Origin: Arsenicicoccus sp. oral taxon 190
GTDB taxonomy: Bacteria; Actinomycetota; Actinomycetes; Actinomycetales; Dermatophilaceae
DNA: 64,000 nucleotides
Direction of reading: 5' to 3'
Assembly: GCF_001189535.1 (NCBI RefSeq)
Contig: NZ_CP012070.1
Span: forward strand, 2,356,001 to 2,420,000
Every line of letters begins with the position of its first letter. Positions within the stretch are counted from its first letter, which is position 1. The position numbers and the translations under genes were made by a program. Of this stretch, positions 49,231 to 58,894 are shown piece after piece. The notes below the pieces were generated by a model. It was given only the letters and a program-made list of their open reading frames with translations, did no database searches and had not been told where the DNA came from.

Positions 49231-50222
49231 TGGTCCTCGTGGGGTTCATGGGCGCCGGGAAGTCGACCGTCGGCCGGCTCCTGGCCGACCGCTACGGCCT
49301 GCCCTTCGTCGACGCCGACGAGGCCATCGTGCAGGCCGTCGGCGTCCCCGTCCCGGAGTACTTCGCCAGCCACGGCGAGCCGGCGTTCCGCGACGTGGAG
49401 CGCAGGCTGGTCCTGCAGCTGCTCGCCGGGCCGCCGGGCGTCCTCGCGCTTGGGGGCGGAGCGCTCGGCAGCCCCGAGGTCCGCGCCGCGCTCGCGGACC
49501 ACGACGTCGTGCACCTCGAGGTCGAGCTCGCCGAGGCACTGTCCCGCGCCGGCGATCCGGCCGAGCGGCCCATGCTGGCGCGCGACGACGTGCCGGAGCT
49601 CTACGACGCGCGGCAGCCCGTCTACCGCGCCGCGTCGCGGGTCGCGATCCCCACGTCCGGGCGGACGCCGGCCGAGGTGGCCGACGCCGTGGCGCGGGCA
49701 CTGTCCGGGCGCACCCGGCCCCGCGTCGTCCTCGTCGGCCCCCCGGGCTCCGGCAAGACCGCGGTCGGTCGTCTGGTCGCCGAGCTGCTCGGCTGCGGCT
49801 GCGTGGAGACCGACCGGGAGGTCGAGCACGCGGCCGGCATCCCGGTGGCGGAGGTCTTCGTCGACGTGGGGGAGGCACGCTTCCGCGAGCTCGAGCGCCA
49901 GGCCACGCTGGCGGCGCTGCGCACCGACGGCGTCGTGGAGGTCGGTGGGGGAGCGATCACCGACCCGGAGATCCGGCAGGCCCTCGGCGAGCACGTCGTG
50001 GTCTTCCTCGACGTCGGGATCAGCGACGCCGCCCGACGCATCGGCTTCGACCAGTCCGCGTCCATGGTGGCGCTGCTGCCACGCCGGTCGTGGCTCAAGC
50101 ACATGGAGGTCCGGCGCCCGCTCTACGCCCAGGTGGCGACGTGGACCGTCGACACGGCGGGACGCAGCGTGCAGGACGTGGCCGACCAGGTGGTCGAGCT
50201 GGTGCAGGGCGGGTCGGCATGA
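49227..50222 (+). CDS. aroK: Tandem (two-domain) shikimate kinase
   Basis: This 331-residue protein is twice the usual length (about 170). Domain 1 (1-162) has every expected motif: Walker A GFMGAGKS (6-13), FVDAD (27-31), FRDVE (54-58), GGG (76-78), lid RPML (114-117) and RQPVY (129-133). Domain 2 (166-331) has Walker A GPPGSGKT (171-178), VETD (193-196), FRELE (219-223), GGG (240-242) and RRPLY (296-300), but SASM (277-280) where the lid RPLL motif is expected. Shikimate kinase phosphorylates shikimate at the 3-OH using ATP. Domain 1 is probably active; domain 2 may be impaired or altered. The gene overlaps aroC and aroB by four bases each. Confidence 0.92.
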   Translation: MMVLVGFMGAGKSTVGRLLADRYGLPFVDADEAIVQAVGVPVPEYFASHGEPAFRDVERRLVLQLLAGPPGVLALGGGALGSPEVRAALADHDVVHLEVELAEALSRAGDPAERPMLARDDVPELYDARQPVYRAASRVAIPTSGRTPAEVADAVARALSGRTRPRVVLVGPPGSGKTAVGRLVAELLGCGCVETDREVEHAAGIPVAEVFVDVGEARFRELERQATLAALRTDGVVEVGGGAITDPEIRQALGEHVVVFLDVGISDAARRIGFDQSASMVALLPRRSWLKHMEVRRPLYAQVATWTVDTAGRSVQDVADQVVELVQGGSA

Positions 50223-51322
50223 CCGAGCCCTATGCCGCCGCCCCCGCCCCGACGGTCATCCCCGTCGGCGACAGCTACGACGTCGTGGTCGGGCGGGACG
50301 TGCTGGGGCAGGTGCCCTCGCTGCTGCGGGAGGGCACCTTGCGGGTCCTGGTGGTGGCCTCGCCCGCCGTCGCTGCCTACGCCGACCAGGTGGCCGGCGC
50401 GCTCGCGGCCGCCGCCGTGCAGGTCCACCGGGCCGAGGTGCCTGATGCCGAGAGCGCCAAGTCCGTGGACGTCCTCGCTCGGCTGTGGTCCCAGCTCGGG
50501 CAGGCTGGTTTCACCCGCACCGACGCCATCGTCTGTGTCGGGGGTGGGACGGTGACCGACCTCGGCGGTTTCGCGGCGGCATCCTGGCTGCGCGGCGTCG
50601 ACGTCGTGCACGTCCCCACGACCCTGCTGGCCATGGTCGACGCGGCTGTCGGTGGCAAGACGGGCATCAACACCCCCGAGGGCAAGAATCTCGTGGGTGC
50701 CTTCCACGAGCCGCGCGGTGTGGTGTGCGACCTGTCGACCCTCAGCACCCTCCCTCGGGCCGACCTCGTCGCTGGGCTGGCCGAGGTGATCAAGGGGGGC
50801 TTCATCGCCGACCCCGTCATCCTCGACCTGATCGAGCGCGACCCCGCGGCGGCGCTCGACGTGAGTGGTCCGGTGCTGCGTGAGCTCATCGAGCGCAAGA
50901 TCACCGTCAAGGCCGGCGTCGTCGCGGCCGACCTCACCGAGTCCTCCCTGCGCGAGATCCTCAACTATGGCCACACCTTCGGCCACGCCATCGAGCAGGT
51001 CGAGCACTATCGCTGGCGTCACGGGGACGCCGTCGCGGTCGGGATGGTCTACGCCGCCGAGCTGGCCTGCGCCGCAGGCCTGCTCGACCCCTCGGTCATC
51101 GCGCGCCATCGCGAGATCCTCACCTCGGTCGGTCTGCCGATCCGGTATGACGCGCCACCCCCGGCCTCCTGGCCGGCGCTCCTGACGGCGATGTCCCGCG
51201 ACAAGAAGTCCCGGGGCGCCATGCTCCGTTTCGTCGCCCTGCGCGGTGTCGGCGACCCGGTGCGTCTGGAGGGGCCGCGGGAGGAGTGGCTGGAGCAGGC
51301 CTTCACCGCCGTCTGCCCCTGA
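50219..51322 (+). CDS. aroB: 3-dehydroquinate synthase
   Basis: This 367-residue enzyme starts at ATG 50219, overlapping aroK. VCVGGGTVTDLGGFAAASWL is the NAD-binding loop, VPTTLLAMVDAAVGGKTGIN the substrate/metal region, and LNYGHTFGHAIEQ carries the zinc-binding His residues. It cyclises DAHP to 3-dehydroquinate. The 3-dehydroquinate dehydratase (aroQ) that follows in many actinobacteria is absent here. Confidence 0.96.
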   Translation: MTEPYAAAPAPTVIPVGDSYDVVVGRDVLGQVPSLLREGTLRVLVVASPAVAAYADQVAGALAAAAVQVHRAEVPDAESAKSVDVLARLWSQLGQAGFTRTDAIVCVGGGTVTDLGGFAAASWLRGVDVVHVPTTLLAMVDAAVGGKTGINTPEGKNLVGAFHEPRGVVCDLSTLSTLPRADLVAGLAEVIKGGFIADPVILDLIERDPAAALDVSGPVLRELIERKITVKAGVVAADLTESSLREILNYGHTFGHAIEQVEHYRWRHGDAVAVGMVYAAELACAAGLLDPSVIARHREILTSVGLPIRYDAPPPASWPALLTAMSRDKKSRGAMLRFVALRGVGDPVRLEGPREEWLEQAFTAVCP

Positions 51323-51404
51323 CCCCGAGGGCCGTATGCCGCCCGCCCCGCCCGCTCCGTCCGTTCGCGCCACGGGCGCCCGTCGCCCGGGTGCGAGCGG
51401 CACG

Positions 51405-51410
51405 TACGGT
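51405..51410 (+). promoter_or_regulatory. -10 box of the NTF2-like gene (leaderless)
   Basis: TACGGT ends six bases before ATG 51417, the spacing of leaderless actinobacterial transcripts. A short GGAG (51411-51414) also lies there, too close to the ATG to be an ideal ribosome site. No clear -35 was seen. Confidence 0.4.
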
Positions 51411-51416
51411 GGAGAC

Positions 51417-51800
51417 ATGAGTGACATCCGCTCCGCACTGCACGACCTCCTCGCCACGTCCGAACCCCTCGACGCGGTCGTGGACCGACACTTCACCGAC
51501 GACTACCGGCAGCGGACCAACGGCACCTGGGACGATCGCGCCGGCTTCGTCGACCACATCCAGCACCTGGGAGAGGTCGTTCGCGATGTCGACATCACCG
51601 TCCTCGACGAGTACGACGACGGCGAGCGGTACGCAGATCGCCACGTCGTGGAGGTCACCAAGAGAGATGGCAGCACCGTCGTCCAGGAGGTCTACGTCTT
51701 GGCTCGCCGTGACACCTCTGGTCGCTTCCAGCGTCTGGAGGAGGTGACCCTCATGCTGGAGGGCGCGGAAGCGGATCGCAACATCGGCAGCGACAAGTAG
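51417..51800 (+). CDS. SnoaL/NTF2-like small protein
   Basis: This 127-residue protein starts at ATG 51417. The pattern of an N-terminal helix (SALHDLLATSEPLDAVVDRH), the FTDDYRQRTNGTWDDRAGFV loop, and C-terminal strands (VVEVTKRDGSTVVQEVYVLA; RFQRLEEVTLML) fits the cone-shaped NTF2/SnoaL fold. Such proteins may be isomerases, small-molecule binders or have no catalytic activity. Nothing in the context indicates a substrate. Confidence 0.7.
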   Translation: MSDIRSALHDLLATSEPLDAVVDRHFTDDYRQRTNGTWDDRAGFVDHIQHLGEVVRDVDITVLDEYDDGERYADRHVVEVTKRDGSTVVQEVYVLARRDTSGRFQRLEEVTLMLEGAEADRNIGSDK

Positions 51801-51887
51801 CACCTCGTGGCAGGCTGCGCGGCGACCCCGCGCCGGTCTCGACGCTCGGCGCCGGCCCGGTGCCGGGGGGATGGGCGGGTGGCCCGT

Positions 51888-52547
51888 CTAGAGCAGCCCG
51901 GCGTCGTGCATGCGGATCGCGATCTGGACCCGGTTGTCGGCCTCGAGCTTGGTGAGCAGGTGGGTGACGTGGGACTTGACCGTGGCGACCGAGAGGTACA
52001 TCGCAGCGGCGATGTCCGCGTTGGTGCGGCCCTCGCCGATGGCCGCGGCGATCTCGCGCTCGCGCGGGGTCAGCCGGGCGACCAGGCTGCTCGCGCGGTC
52101 CTGGCGCGGGTCGGAGGTGCGCGTCGACACCGCCTGGATGAGCTGCTGGGTGACGCTGGGGGAGAGCATGGGCTCGCCGGCGCGCACCCGGTGGATCGCC
52201 TGCACGATCTGGGCGGGCGGGGTGTCCTTGAGCAGGAACCCGCTGGCACCCGCGCGCAGCGCGCGCAGCACCAGGTCGTCGGCGTCGAAGGTGGTCAGCA
52301 CCACGACCTCCGGGTGGTCGGGGCGGGACACGAGGTGCTCGGTGGTGGTGAGGCCGTCCTGGCGCGGCATCCGGATGTCCATGAGCACCACGTCCGGGTG
52401 GAGCTGGGCCACCAGGCTCTCGGCCTCGACGCCGTCCCCGGCCTCGCCGACGATCTCCACGGTCGCCTCGCCGCCGAGCATGAGCCGCAGCCCGGCTCGG
52501 ACCAGCGCGTCGTCGTCCACGAGCAGCACCCGCACGGGTGAGGTCAC
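51888..52547 (-). CDS. NarL/FixJ-family response regulator
   Basis: This 219-residue protein starts at GTG 52547, four bases after AAGGAGG, and overlaps the kinase gene by four bases. The receiver domain has the acidic pocket DDD (11-13) and the phosphoacceptor Asp57 in VVLMDIRMP; KD in FLLKDTP is the conserved Lys. The C-terminal LuxR-type helix-turn-helix spans LTPREREIAAAIGEGRTNAD and YLSVATVKSHVTHLLTKL. It should bind DNA as a dimer when phosphorylated by the partner kinase. The divergent ABC exporter is the obvious candidate target. Confidence 0.94.
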   Translation of the reverse strand: MTSPVRVLLVDDDALVRAGLRLMLGGEATVEIVGEAGDGVEAESLVAQLHPDVVLMDIRMPRQDGLTTTEHLVSRPDHPEVVVLTTFDADDLVLRALRAGASGFLLKDTPPAQIVQAIHRVRAGEPMLSPSVTQQLIQAVSTRTSDPRQDRASSLVARLTPREREIAAAIGEGRTNADIAAAMYLSVATVKSHVTHLLTKLEADNRVQIAIRMHDAGLL

Positions 52548-53746
52548 GTCGCCTCCTTGGGCCACGGGAGCTCGGCGGTCATCCGGTAGCCGCCGTCGGA
52601 GGTCTCGCCGTGGGTGATGGTGCCCCCCACGATATGGGCTCGCTCGTGCAGCCCCACCAGGCCGAGACCGGCGCCGAGCAGGGGAGAGGCGGGCGAGCGC
52701 CATACGGCGACAGGGGTGTTGACGACCTCCAGCCGCAGCCGCCCCCCGGGGTGACCGGCCACCCGCACGGTGGTCTGGGCGCCGGGGGCGTGCTTGCGGA
52801 CGTTGGTCAGCGCTTCCTGCAGCATGCGGTAGGCGTGCCGGCCCACCTGCGCGGGGACGCCGGCGCCGGGAGCGATCTCGTCGACCACCGTCACCGACAG
52901 CCCCGCCTGACGGGCCTGCGCCACGAGGTCCGGGATGTCGGCGAAGGTGGGTTGCGGCGCCTCGACGGACGACTCCGCGCCCCCGACCGGGGTCTGGCGC
53001 AGCACGCCGAGGATGTCGCGCAGCTCGTCGAGCGCGTCGGCCGCCGTCCGCTGGATGATGCCGGCCTCGGCGCGGACCTCCTCCGGGGGGAGGTCGGTCC
53101 GGTAGGCCACCGCCCCGGCGTGCATGGAGATCAACGAGATCCGGTGGGCGAGGACGTCGTGCATCTCCCGCGCGATCCGGCTGCGCTCGTCGATCTGGGC
53201 CTGGGAGACCCGGGCGGCCTGCTCCCGCTCGGCGGCCTCGGCGCGCCACTGCCACGTGGCGAGCAGGTCTCGGCGGGCCCCGATGTAGAGACCCCACGCG
53301 ACCTGGGCGGCGAGCACGAGCACCATGGTGGCGATGTTGAGCGGCGCCGGCATCGGATCCGTCTCGCGGTAGAGCCGCGACACCGCCAGCGAGGCCATCA
53401 TCGCGACCCCGCCGGCGAGGAGGATCCGCGGCCAGCGCCGCCGGGTGGCGACCGAGACCAGGGCCACCGAGGCCGTGCCGGCGCTCGACATCGACACGGC
53501 CGTCACGGCCTGCAGCAGGACCGGCACCACCACCGGGAAGCGCCGGTGCAGCGGCAGCAGCGACAGCGACAGCAGACCCACCACGACGTCCACGAGCGGC
53601 ACCCAGCTCGCCAGCGGGCGCGACACCTGGGGGTCGTTCGACATCAGGAACAAGGCCGCGCCGGTCACCGCGGCCAGCAGCCCCCGCCATACGTGACCCC
53701 ACAGCGTGAGGGGGGCCCACAGGTCGCGGGGCGGACGGCTGCTCAT
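52544..53746 (-). CDS. Two-component sensor histidine kinase (HisKA_3)
   Basis: This 400-residue kinase starts at ATG 53746. About five hydrophobic segments occupy residues 20-155. The dimerisation domain has ERSRIAREMHDVLAHRISLI with phosphoacceptor His196, and the ATPase domain ends with GAGLGLVGLHERAHIVGGTI. It has no large sensor domain, so it probably senses membrane stress or a hydrophobic compound, as in DesK/LiaS-like kinases. It is divergently placed to the ABC exporter genes, a common arrangement for antibiotic-response modules. Confidence 0.92.
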   Translation of the reverse strand: MSSRPPRDLWAPLTLWGHVWRGLLAAVTGAALFLMSNDPQVSRPLASWVPLVDVVVGLLSLSLLPLHRRFPVVVPVLLQAVTAVSMSSAGTASVALVSVATRRRWPRILLAGGVAMMASLAVSRLYRETDPMPAPLNIATMVLVLAAQVAWGLYIGARRDLLATWQWRAEAAEREQAARVSQAQIDERSRIAREMHDVLAHRISLISMHAGAVAYRTDLPPEEVRAEAGIIQRTAADALDELRDILGVLRQTPVGGAESSVEAPQPTFADIPDLVAQARQAGLSVTVVDEIAPGAGVPAQVGRHAYRMLQEALTNVRKHAPGAQTTVRVAGHPGGRLRLEVVNTPVAVWRSPASPLLGAGLGLVGLHERAHIVGGTITHGETSDGGYRMTAELPWPKEAT

Positions 53747-53877
53747 GGCAGCAGCCTAGGAGGGCGCGGCTGCCCGCGGTGCCAGCCACAGGTCGATCCG
53801 CACCTGGCCGATGGTCGAGGGCGGTATGGCGACTAGCCCGATGCCGCGCCCCGACGGTCTCGACCAGGCTGGTGCCC

Positions 53878-54785
<908 letters not shown>

Positions 54786-54789
<4 letters not shown>

Positions 54790-55607
54790 GCACCGCGACC
54801 CGGGCCGACGCCCCCCGCAACGACACCGGCACCGCCGCCCAGGCGGGGCCTCGCCGGGAGCCGGGCACCCGCCCCGGCATCCCCTTCGGCCGGCTGCTGC
54901 ACGTCGAGCTGCGCAAGCTCGTCGACACCCGCTCGGGCCGGTGGCTGCTCATCGCCATGGGGCTCGTGACGGCAGCCGCCATCGGCTTCACGTGGTCCCT
55001 CAGCGAGCGCGAGTCGCTGACCTTCTCGACCTTCGCCGAGGCGACCACGACGCCGCAGATGATCCTGCTGCCGATCCTCGGGGTGCTCACCGCCACGTCG
55101 GAGTTCAGCCAGCGGACCGGCCTCGTCACCTTCGCGCAGGAGCCGCGGCGGCTGCGGGTGGTGCTCGCCAAGATGGCGGCCGTGTGCATCGTCGGGGTGC
55201 TGGCCATCGCTCTCGGTCTGGCGCTGGCGGCGGCGGCCAACGTCCTCGCGGGGACCTTCCAGGACGCCCCGGCGAGCTGGGACCTGCGCTGGCCCGCCGT
55301 CGGCGGGGTGCTGCTCGCGGAGCTGATCGGCGTCCTCAGCGGGCTGGGCCTCGGGCTGCTGCTGGCCAACCCGGGTTTCGCGATCGCGGCCTACTTCCTG
55401 ATCCCGATGCTGCTGCCGCTCATGGCGCTGGTGTCCTGGTTGAAGGACGCCGCCCCGTGGATCGACCCCAACCCGTCGTCCCGGCAGCTGCTGTCCGGCC
55501 ACATGACGGCGACCGACTGGGGCCACCTCGCCACGTCCAACGCGATCTGGACGCTCCTCCCGCTGGTGCTCGGCAGCTGGCTGCTGCTGCGACGCGAGAT
55601 CAAGTAG
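54786..55607 (+). CDS. ABC-2 type exporter permease
   Basis: This 273-residue protein starts at ATG 54786. A hydrophilic N-terminus of about 35 residues is followed by six hydrophobic segments (WLLIAMGLVTAAAIGFTWSL; AVCIVGVLAIALGLALAAAA; LLAELIGVLSGLGLGLLLA; AAYFLIPMLLPLMALVSWL; IWTLLPLVLGSWLLL and one near ILLPILGVLTATS). ELRKLVDTRSGRWLL is the conserved entry helix. It works with the preceding ATPase. The substrate is unknown, perhaps an antibiotic or lipid. Confidence 0.88.
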
Positions 55608-55613
55608 CGGGGT

Positions 55614-55672
55614 GCACGACGGCGGCCGGCCGCCGCTCCGAAGGGGGGAGCGGCGGCCGGCCGTCGTCGTGC
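55614..55672 (+). terminator. Terminator of the ABC exporter operon
   Basis: Two 25-base arms (55614-55638 and 55648-55672) pair throughout; the single exception is a G-U on the + strand, which would be C-A on the minus strand. The hairpin therefore fits the + transcript. It starts seven bases after the permease stop and contains the GC-rich core GGCGGCCGGCCGCC. Confidence 0.75.
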
Positions 55673-55684
55673 CTGCGGCGAGGG

Positions 55685-55912
55685 TCAGGCGGACTTCTGG
55701 ACCGTGATGGTCCAGCCCGCGTCCCCGGCCCGGTCGAAGTGGGTGACCGGGTAGCCGGACTCCGCGGCCCACCGCGGCAGCGCGTCGGTGGCCTGGGTGC
55801 AGTCGAAGTTGATGATCAGCTCGTCGCCGACCTGGATCTGCTCCATCGCCTGCTTGGCCTCCACCAGCGGGAAGGGGCAGACCTGACCTTCGGTCTCGAG
55901 GGTGTACTTCAC
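55685..55912 (-). CDS. TusA-like sulfur carrier protein
   Basis: This 75-residue protein starts at ATG 55912. The motif CPFPLVEAKQAM (Cys12 in the CPxP signature) is that of TusA/SirA proteins, which carry sulfur as a cysteine persulfide. It is encoded 28 bases after a TsuA-like thiosulfate transporter on the same strand. In other bacteria TsuA works with the TusA-like TsuB, so this is likely the TsuB partner that processes the imported thiosulfate. Confidence 0.9.
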   Translation of the reverse strand: MKYTLETEGQVCPFPLVEAKQAMEQIQVGDELIINFDCTQATDALPRWAAESGYPVTHFDRAGDAGWTITVQKSA

Positions 55913-55940
55913 GGTGTTTCTCCTTGTGGCGGAAGGGGAC

Positions 55941-57056
55941 TCAGGGGGTGGGGGTGAGGCGCAGCGGCCGGGCAGGGGCCTCGCCGGCGGCGTCCGCGGA
56001 GGCGTCGACCCCGCTCGCGCCGGACAGCGCGCCGTCGCGGCGGTGGGTGCCGACGAAGAACTTGGCGCCGACGCCGACGCCGAGCACCATCGCGGCCAGG
56101 GCGATCCAGCCCTGGTAGGTGAACTGGGCGGTCTGGACCATGGCGTTGCCGATGGTGCAGCCTCCGGCCAGCGAGGCGCCGACGCCCATCAGGGCACCGC
56201 CCACGACCGACCGCGTGGCCTGGCGCGCGTCGGGCACGCGGACCCGGAACTCCCCGGACGCCTTGGCGGCGACGAAGGAGCCGACGAGGATGCCGACGAC
56301 GAGCCACACGCCCCAGTCGATCGAGGCGGGGTTGCCGGTCACGAGCCAGCGGGTGAGGTTGGCGGAGGGGGTGGTGATGCCGAGGCCGTCCTTGCGCCCG
56401 GCGGCGAAGCTGAGCGGCCACGCGGCGATCGCGATCAGGCCGACGACGACGGCGGTGGCGAAGGCGTGCCAGGGCTTCTCGAACAGCATGTGGGCGAGAC
56501 CGCTGCGGCGGGGCGGCAGGGTCGCCATACGGGTCGAGGCGGCGCGGGTGAGGTGCCGGGCGGTCGCCCACCCCACGAGCGCGGTGAGCACCAGGACCAG
56601 GATCCAGGGGGACACGCCGAGGGTGTCGTAGAGCGTGGTCTGCGGCACGGTCAGCGCGCGCAGGCCGTCGTTGACGGGCTTGAGCGGGCCGTACTTCATG
56701 ACCGCGGAGAACAGCGCGTACATCGCGAGGGCGATCCAGGACCCGACGAGCCCCTCCCCGGCGCGGTAGTAGGTGCCGGTCGCGCAGCCGCCGGCCAGCA
56801 CGATCGCGACGCCGAAGATCAGCCCGCCGACGATGGTGGCGATCAGCGGCAACGGCTTGGCGGCGAGGGTGATCACGCCGAGCGCCTGCAGCGCGAAGAC
56901 GCCGATGCTCTGCACCGCGACCACGATCATGAAGGCCGTGAACCAGCGGGTGTTGCGGGCGACCCACAGGTCGCGGAAGGCGCCGGTCACGCAGAAGCGG
57001 CCGCGTTGCAGGACGAGGCCGAGCAGGGCGCCGAGAAGGAGGCCGGTCAGGGCCAT
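55941..57056 (-). CDS. tsuA: YeeE/YedE-type thiosulfate transporter (TsuA-like)
   Basis: This 371-residue membrane protein starts at ATG 57056 after GAGGAG. About nine to ten hydrophobic segments are present. Conserved cysteine loops are QRGRFCVTGAFRD, AGGCATGTYYRAGEG and AGGCTIGNAMVQ; in TsuA such cysteines line the thiosulfate path. Two internally similar halves each carry a GGC loop. The tusA-like gene follows directly. A longer reading to 57143 runs through the promoter region and was not chosen. Confidence 0.9.
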   Translation of the reverse strand: MALTGLLLGALLGLVLQRGRFCVTGAFRDLWVARNTRWFTAFMIVVAVQSIGVFALQALGVITLAAKPLPLIATIVGGLIFGVAIVLAGGCATGTYYRAGEGLVGSWIALAMYALFSAVMKYGPLKPVNDGLRALTVPQTTLYDTLGVSPWILVLVLTALVGWATARHLTRAASTRMATLPPRRSGLAHMLFEKPWHAFATAVVVGLIAIAAWPLSFAAGRKDGLGITTPSANLTRWLVTGNPASIDWGVWLVVGILVGSFVAAKASGEFRVRVPDARQATRSVVGGALMGVGASLAGGCTIGNAMVQTAQFTYQGWIALAAMVLGVGVGAKFFVGTHRRDGALSGASGVDASADAAGEAPARPLRLTPTP

Positions 57057-57101
57057 GGGGGTGCTCCTCAGGGGGTGGGAGGACGTCGAATGGTGACTCT
57101 G

Positions 57102-57131
57102 ACCATAATCACGGGTTATGTATGCCGTGAA
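57102..57131 (-). promoter_or_regulatory. Candidate tsuA promoter with dyad
   Basis: On the minus strand TTCACG (57126-57131) and TATGGT (57102-57107) are spaced by 18 bases, about 45 bases before the tsuA ATG. The dyad CATAA (57104-57108) and TTATG (57116-57120) overlaps the -10 and spacer, so it could be a repressor site. Confidence 0.45.
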
Positions 57132-57179
57132 AACGGTGCCCACCGTGTGGACACGATGGGCACCGGGCCAGATGCGACG

Positions 57180-58754
57180 TCAGGGCAGGTCGGCGGTGCC
57201 GCGCTCCTGGTGCGTGCCGCCCACGGCGTTGGCGCCGTCCATGATGGCGGCGATCTCCTCGCTCAGCTGCGGACCCAGCTCACCCCAGCCGGGCTCGTAG
57301 CCGTAGGCCTGCCGCAGGCCGTCGCCCGGGCCGTTGCCGTCGAGGAGCTCGATGTCGTCGACGGTGACCAGGCCGGGGTGGTGCACGCCCACCGACTGGG
57401 CCACCTTGAGCAGGTCCCGGCGCAGCGTGGCCAGGTAGCGGGCCACACGCTCCGCCTTGTCCGGCACGTCGATGCCGCGCTCCAGCCAGGGGCTCTGGGT
57501 CGCCACCCCGACCGGGCACTGACCGGTGTGGCACCGCTGGGTCTGGATGCAGCCCACCGACAGCATCGCCTCGCGGGCGACGTTGACGAGGTCCGCGCCG
57601 AGGGCGAAGGCGACCAGGGCGTTGTCCGGCAGCCCCAGCCGACCCGACCCGATGAAGGTCACCTCGTCCGTGATCCCCACCCGGGCGAACTCGGCGTAGA
57701 CCCGCGAAAAACCGGTGCGGAAGGGCAGGGACACCGAGTCCGAGAAGACCAGGGGAGCGGCGCCCGTGCCGCCCTCCCCGCCGTCCACGGTCACGAAGTC
57801 CACGCCGCGTCGACCATCGGCCATGGCCTCGGCCAGCTCGCGCCAGAACCCCTGGTGGCCCACCGCCGACTTGATGCCGACCGGCAGCCCCGTCTCCGAG
57901 GCGAGCAGCTCGACGAAGTCCAGCATCGAGTCGACATCGCGGAAGGCCGAGTGCCGGGACGGCGAGATGCAGTCCTCGCCCTCCGGGATGCCACGGATCG
58001 CCGCGATCTCCGGCGTGACCTTCGCGGCGGGCAGCACCCCGCCGAGCCCGGGCTTGGCGCCCTGGCTGAGCTTGATCTCCAGCATCCGCACCGGCGCCGA
58101 CTGCACCGTCTCGCGCAACCGGTCCAGAGAGAAGTCACCGCGGTCGTCCCGGCACCCGAAGTAGCCCGTCCCGATCTGCCAGACCAGGTCCGCGCCCTGA
58201 CGGTGGTGCTCGGACAGGCCACCCTCACCCGTGTTGTGCATCGCGCCGGCCTGCGCGCACCCCCGGTTGATGGCCCGCACGGCCGCCCCCGACAAGGAGC
58301 CGAAGCTCATCGCCGACACGTTGACGACCGAGCCCGGGCGGAACGCCTTGGCCCGCCCGCGCGGACCACCGAGCACCTTGGCGCCGGGCAGCGCGATGCC
58401 CTCCCCGCCGTCGTGGTGGGTCGCCGGCGCCACGTCCGCGAAGGTGCGGTGCTTGATGACCGGGTAGTTCTCGGCCCGGTCCAGATCGTTGTCCGTGCCG
58501 AAGCCGAAGTAGGAGTTCTCGCCCTTGGCCGACGAGTAGATGTAGCGCCGCTGGTCCCGGCTGAACGGCCGCTCCTCGTCGTTGGCGGCCACGATGTACT
58601 GCCGCATCTCGGGGCCGATCGTCTCCACGAGATAGCGGGCGTGGCCGAGCACGGGGAAGGTGCGCAGCAGCGAGTGCTTCTTCTGCGTCAGGTCGTGGGC
58701 GGCCACCCCGGCCACCGCGGCAAGCCCTCCGAGGGCGGCAGTCGTGAGCTTCAT
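57180..58754 (-). CDS. FMN-binding glutamate-synthase-family protein (GltB-like, membrane-anchored)
   Basis: This 524-residue protein starts at ATG 58754. A hydrophobic N-terminus (MKLTTAALGGLAAVAGVAAH) may anchor it. The rest matches the FMN/synthase domain of glutamate synthase: VSAMSFGSLSGAAVRAINRG, EIKLSQGAKPGLGGVLPAAK, VDGGEGGTGAAPLVF, and CIQTQRCHTGQCPVG, the C-x5-C-x4-C cluster that binds a 3Fe-4S centre. It lacks the glutaminase domain and no small subunit is nearby, so it is not a conventional glutamate synthase. The true reaction is unknown. Confidence 0.9.
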   Translation of the reverse strand: MKLTTAALGGLAAVAGVAAHDLTQKKHSLLRTFPVLGHARYLVETIGPEMRQYIVAANDEERPFSRDQRRYIYSSAKGENSYFGFGTDNDLDRAENYPVIKHRTFADVAPATHHDGGEGIALPGAKVLGGPRGRAKAFRPGSVVNVSAMSFGSLSGAAVRAINRGCAQAGAMHNTGEGGLSEHHRQGADLVWQIGTGYFGCRDDRGDFSLDRLRETVQSAPVRMLEIKLSQGAKPGLGGVLPAAKVTPEIAAIRGIPEGEDCISPSRHSAFRDVDSMLDFVELLASETGLPVGIKSAVGHQGFWRELAEAMADGRRGVDFVTVDGGEGGTGAAPLVFSDSVSLPFRTGFSRVYAEFARVGITDEVTFIGSGRLGLPDNALVAFALGADLVNVAREAMLSVGCIQTQRCHTGQCPVGVATQSPWLERGIDVPDKAERVARYLATLRRDLLKVAQSVGVHHPGLVTVDDIELLDGNGPGDGLRQAYGYEPGWGELGPQLSEEIAAIMDGANAVGGTHQERGTADLP

Positions 58755-58823
58755 GCCACGAGTGTGCCCCCGTCCGGCCCCGGCGGCAGGTGATGGCGTG
58801 AATCGGTGGGGCGGCATACGGTC

Positions 58824-58829
58824 TAGACT
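58824..58829 (+). promoter_or_regulatory. Candidate -10 box of efp
   Basis: TAGACT lies about 65 bases before the efp start codon. A TGAATC (58799-58804) at 19-base spacing could be the -35. A copy of the recurrent GGCATAC heptamer (58814-58820) lies just upstream of the -10. Confidence 0.4.
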
Positions 58830-58894
58830 GGGTCGGAAACCCCGACCGACCTGAGGCGCTGCAGCGCGCCCCGACGACAGAGATGGACGGCCCT

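Noticed and set aside
55902..58793. Plus-strand open frame of about 960 codons
   Set aside because: It is the antisense of tsuA and the GltB-like gene; its composition is low-complexity and lacks motifs.
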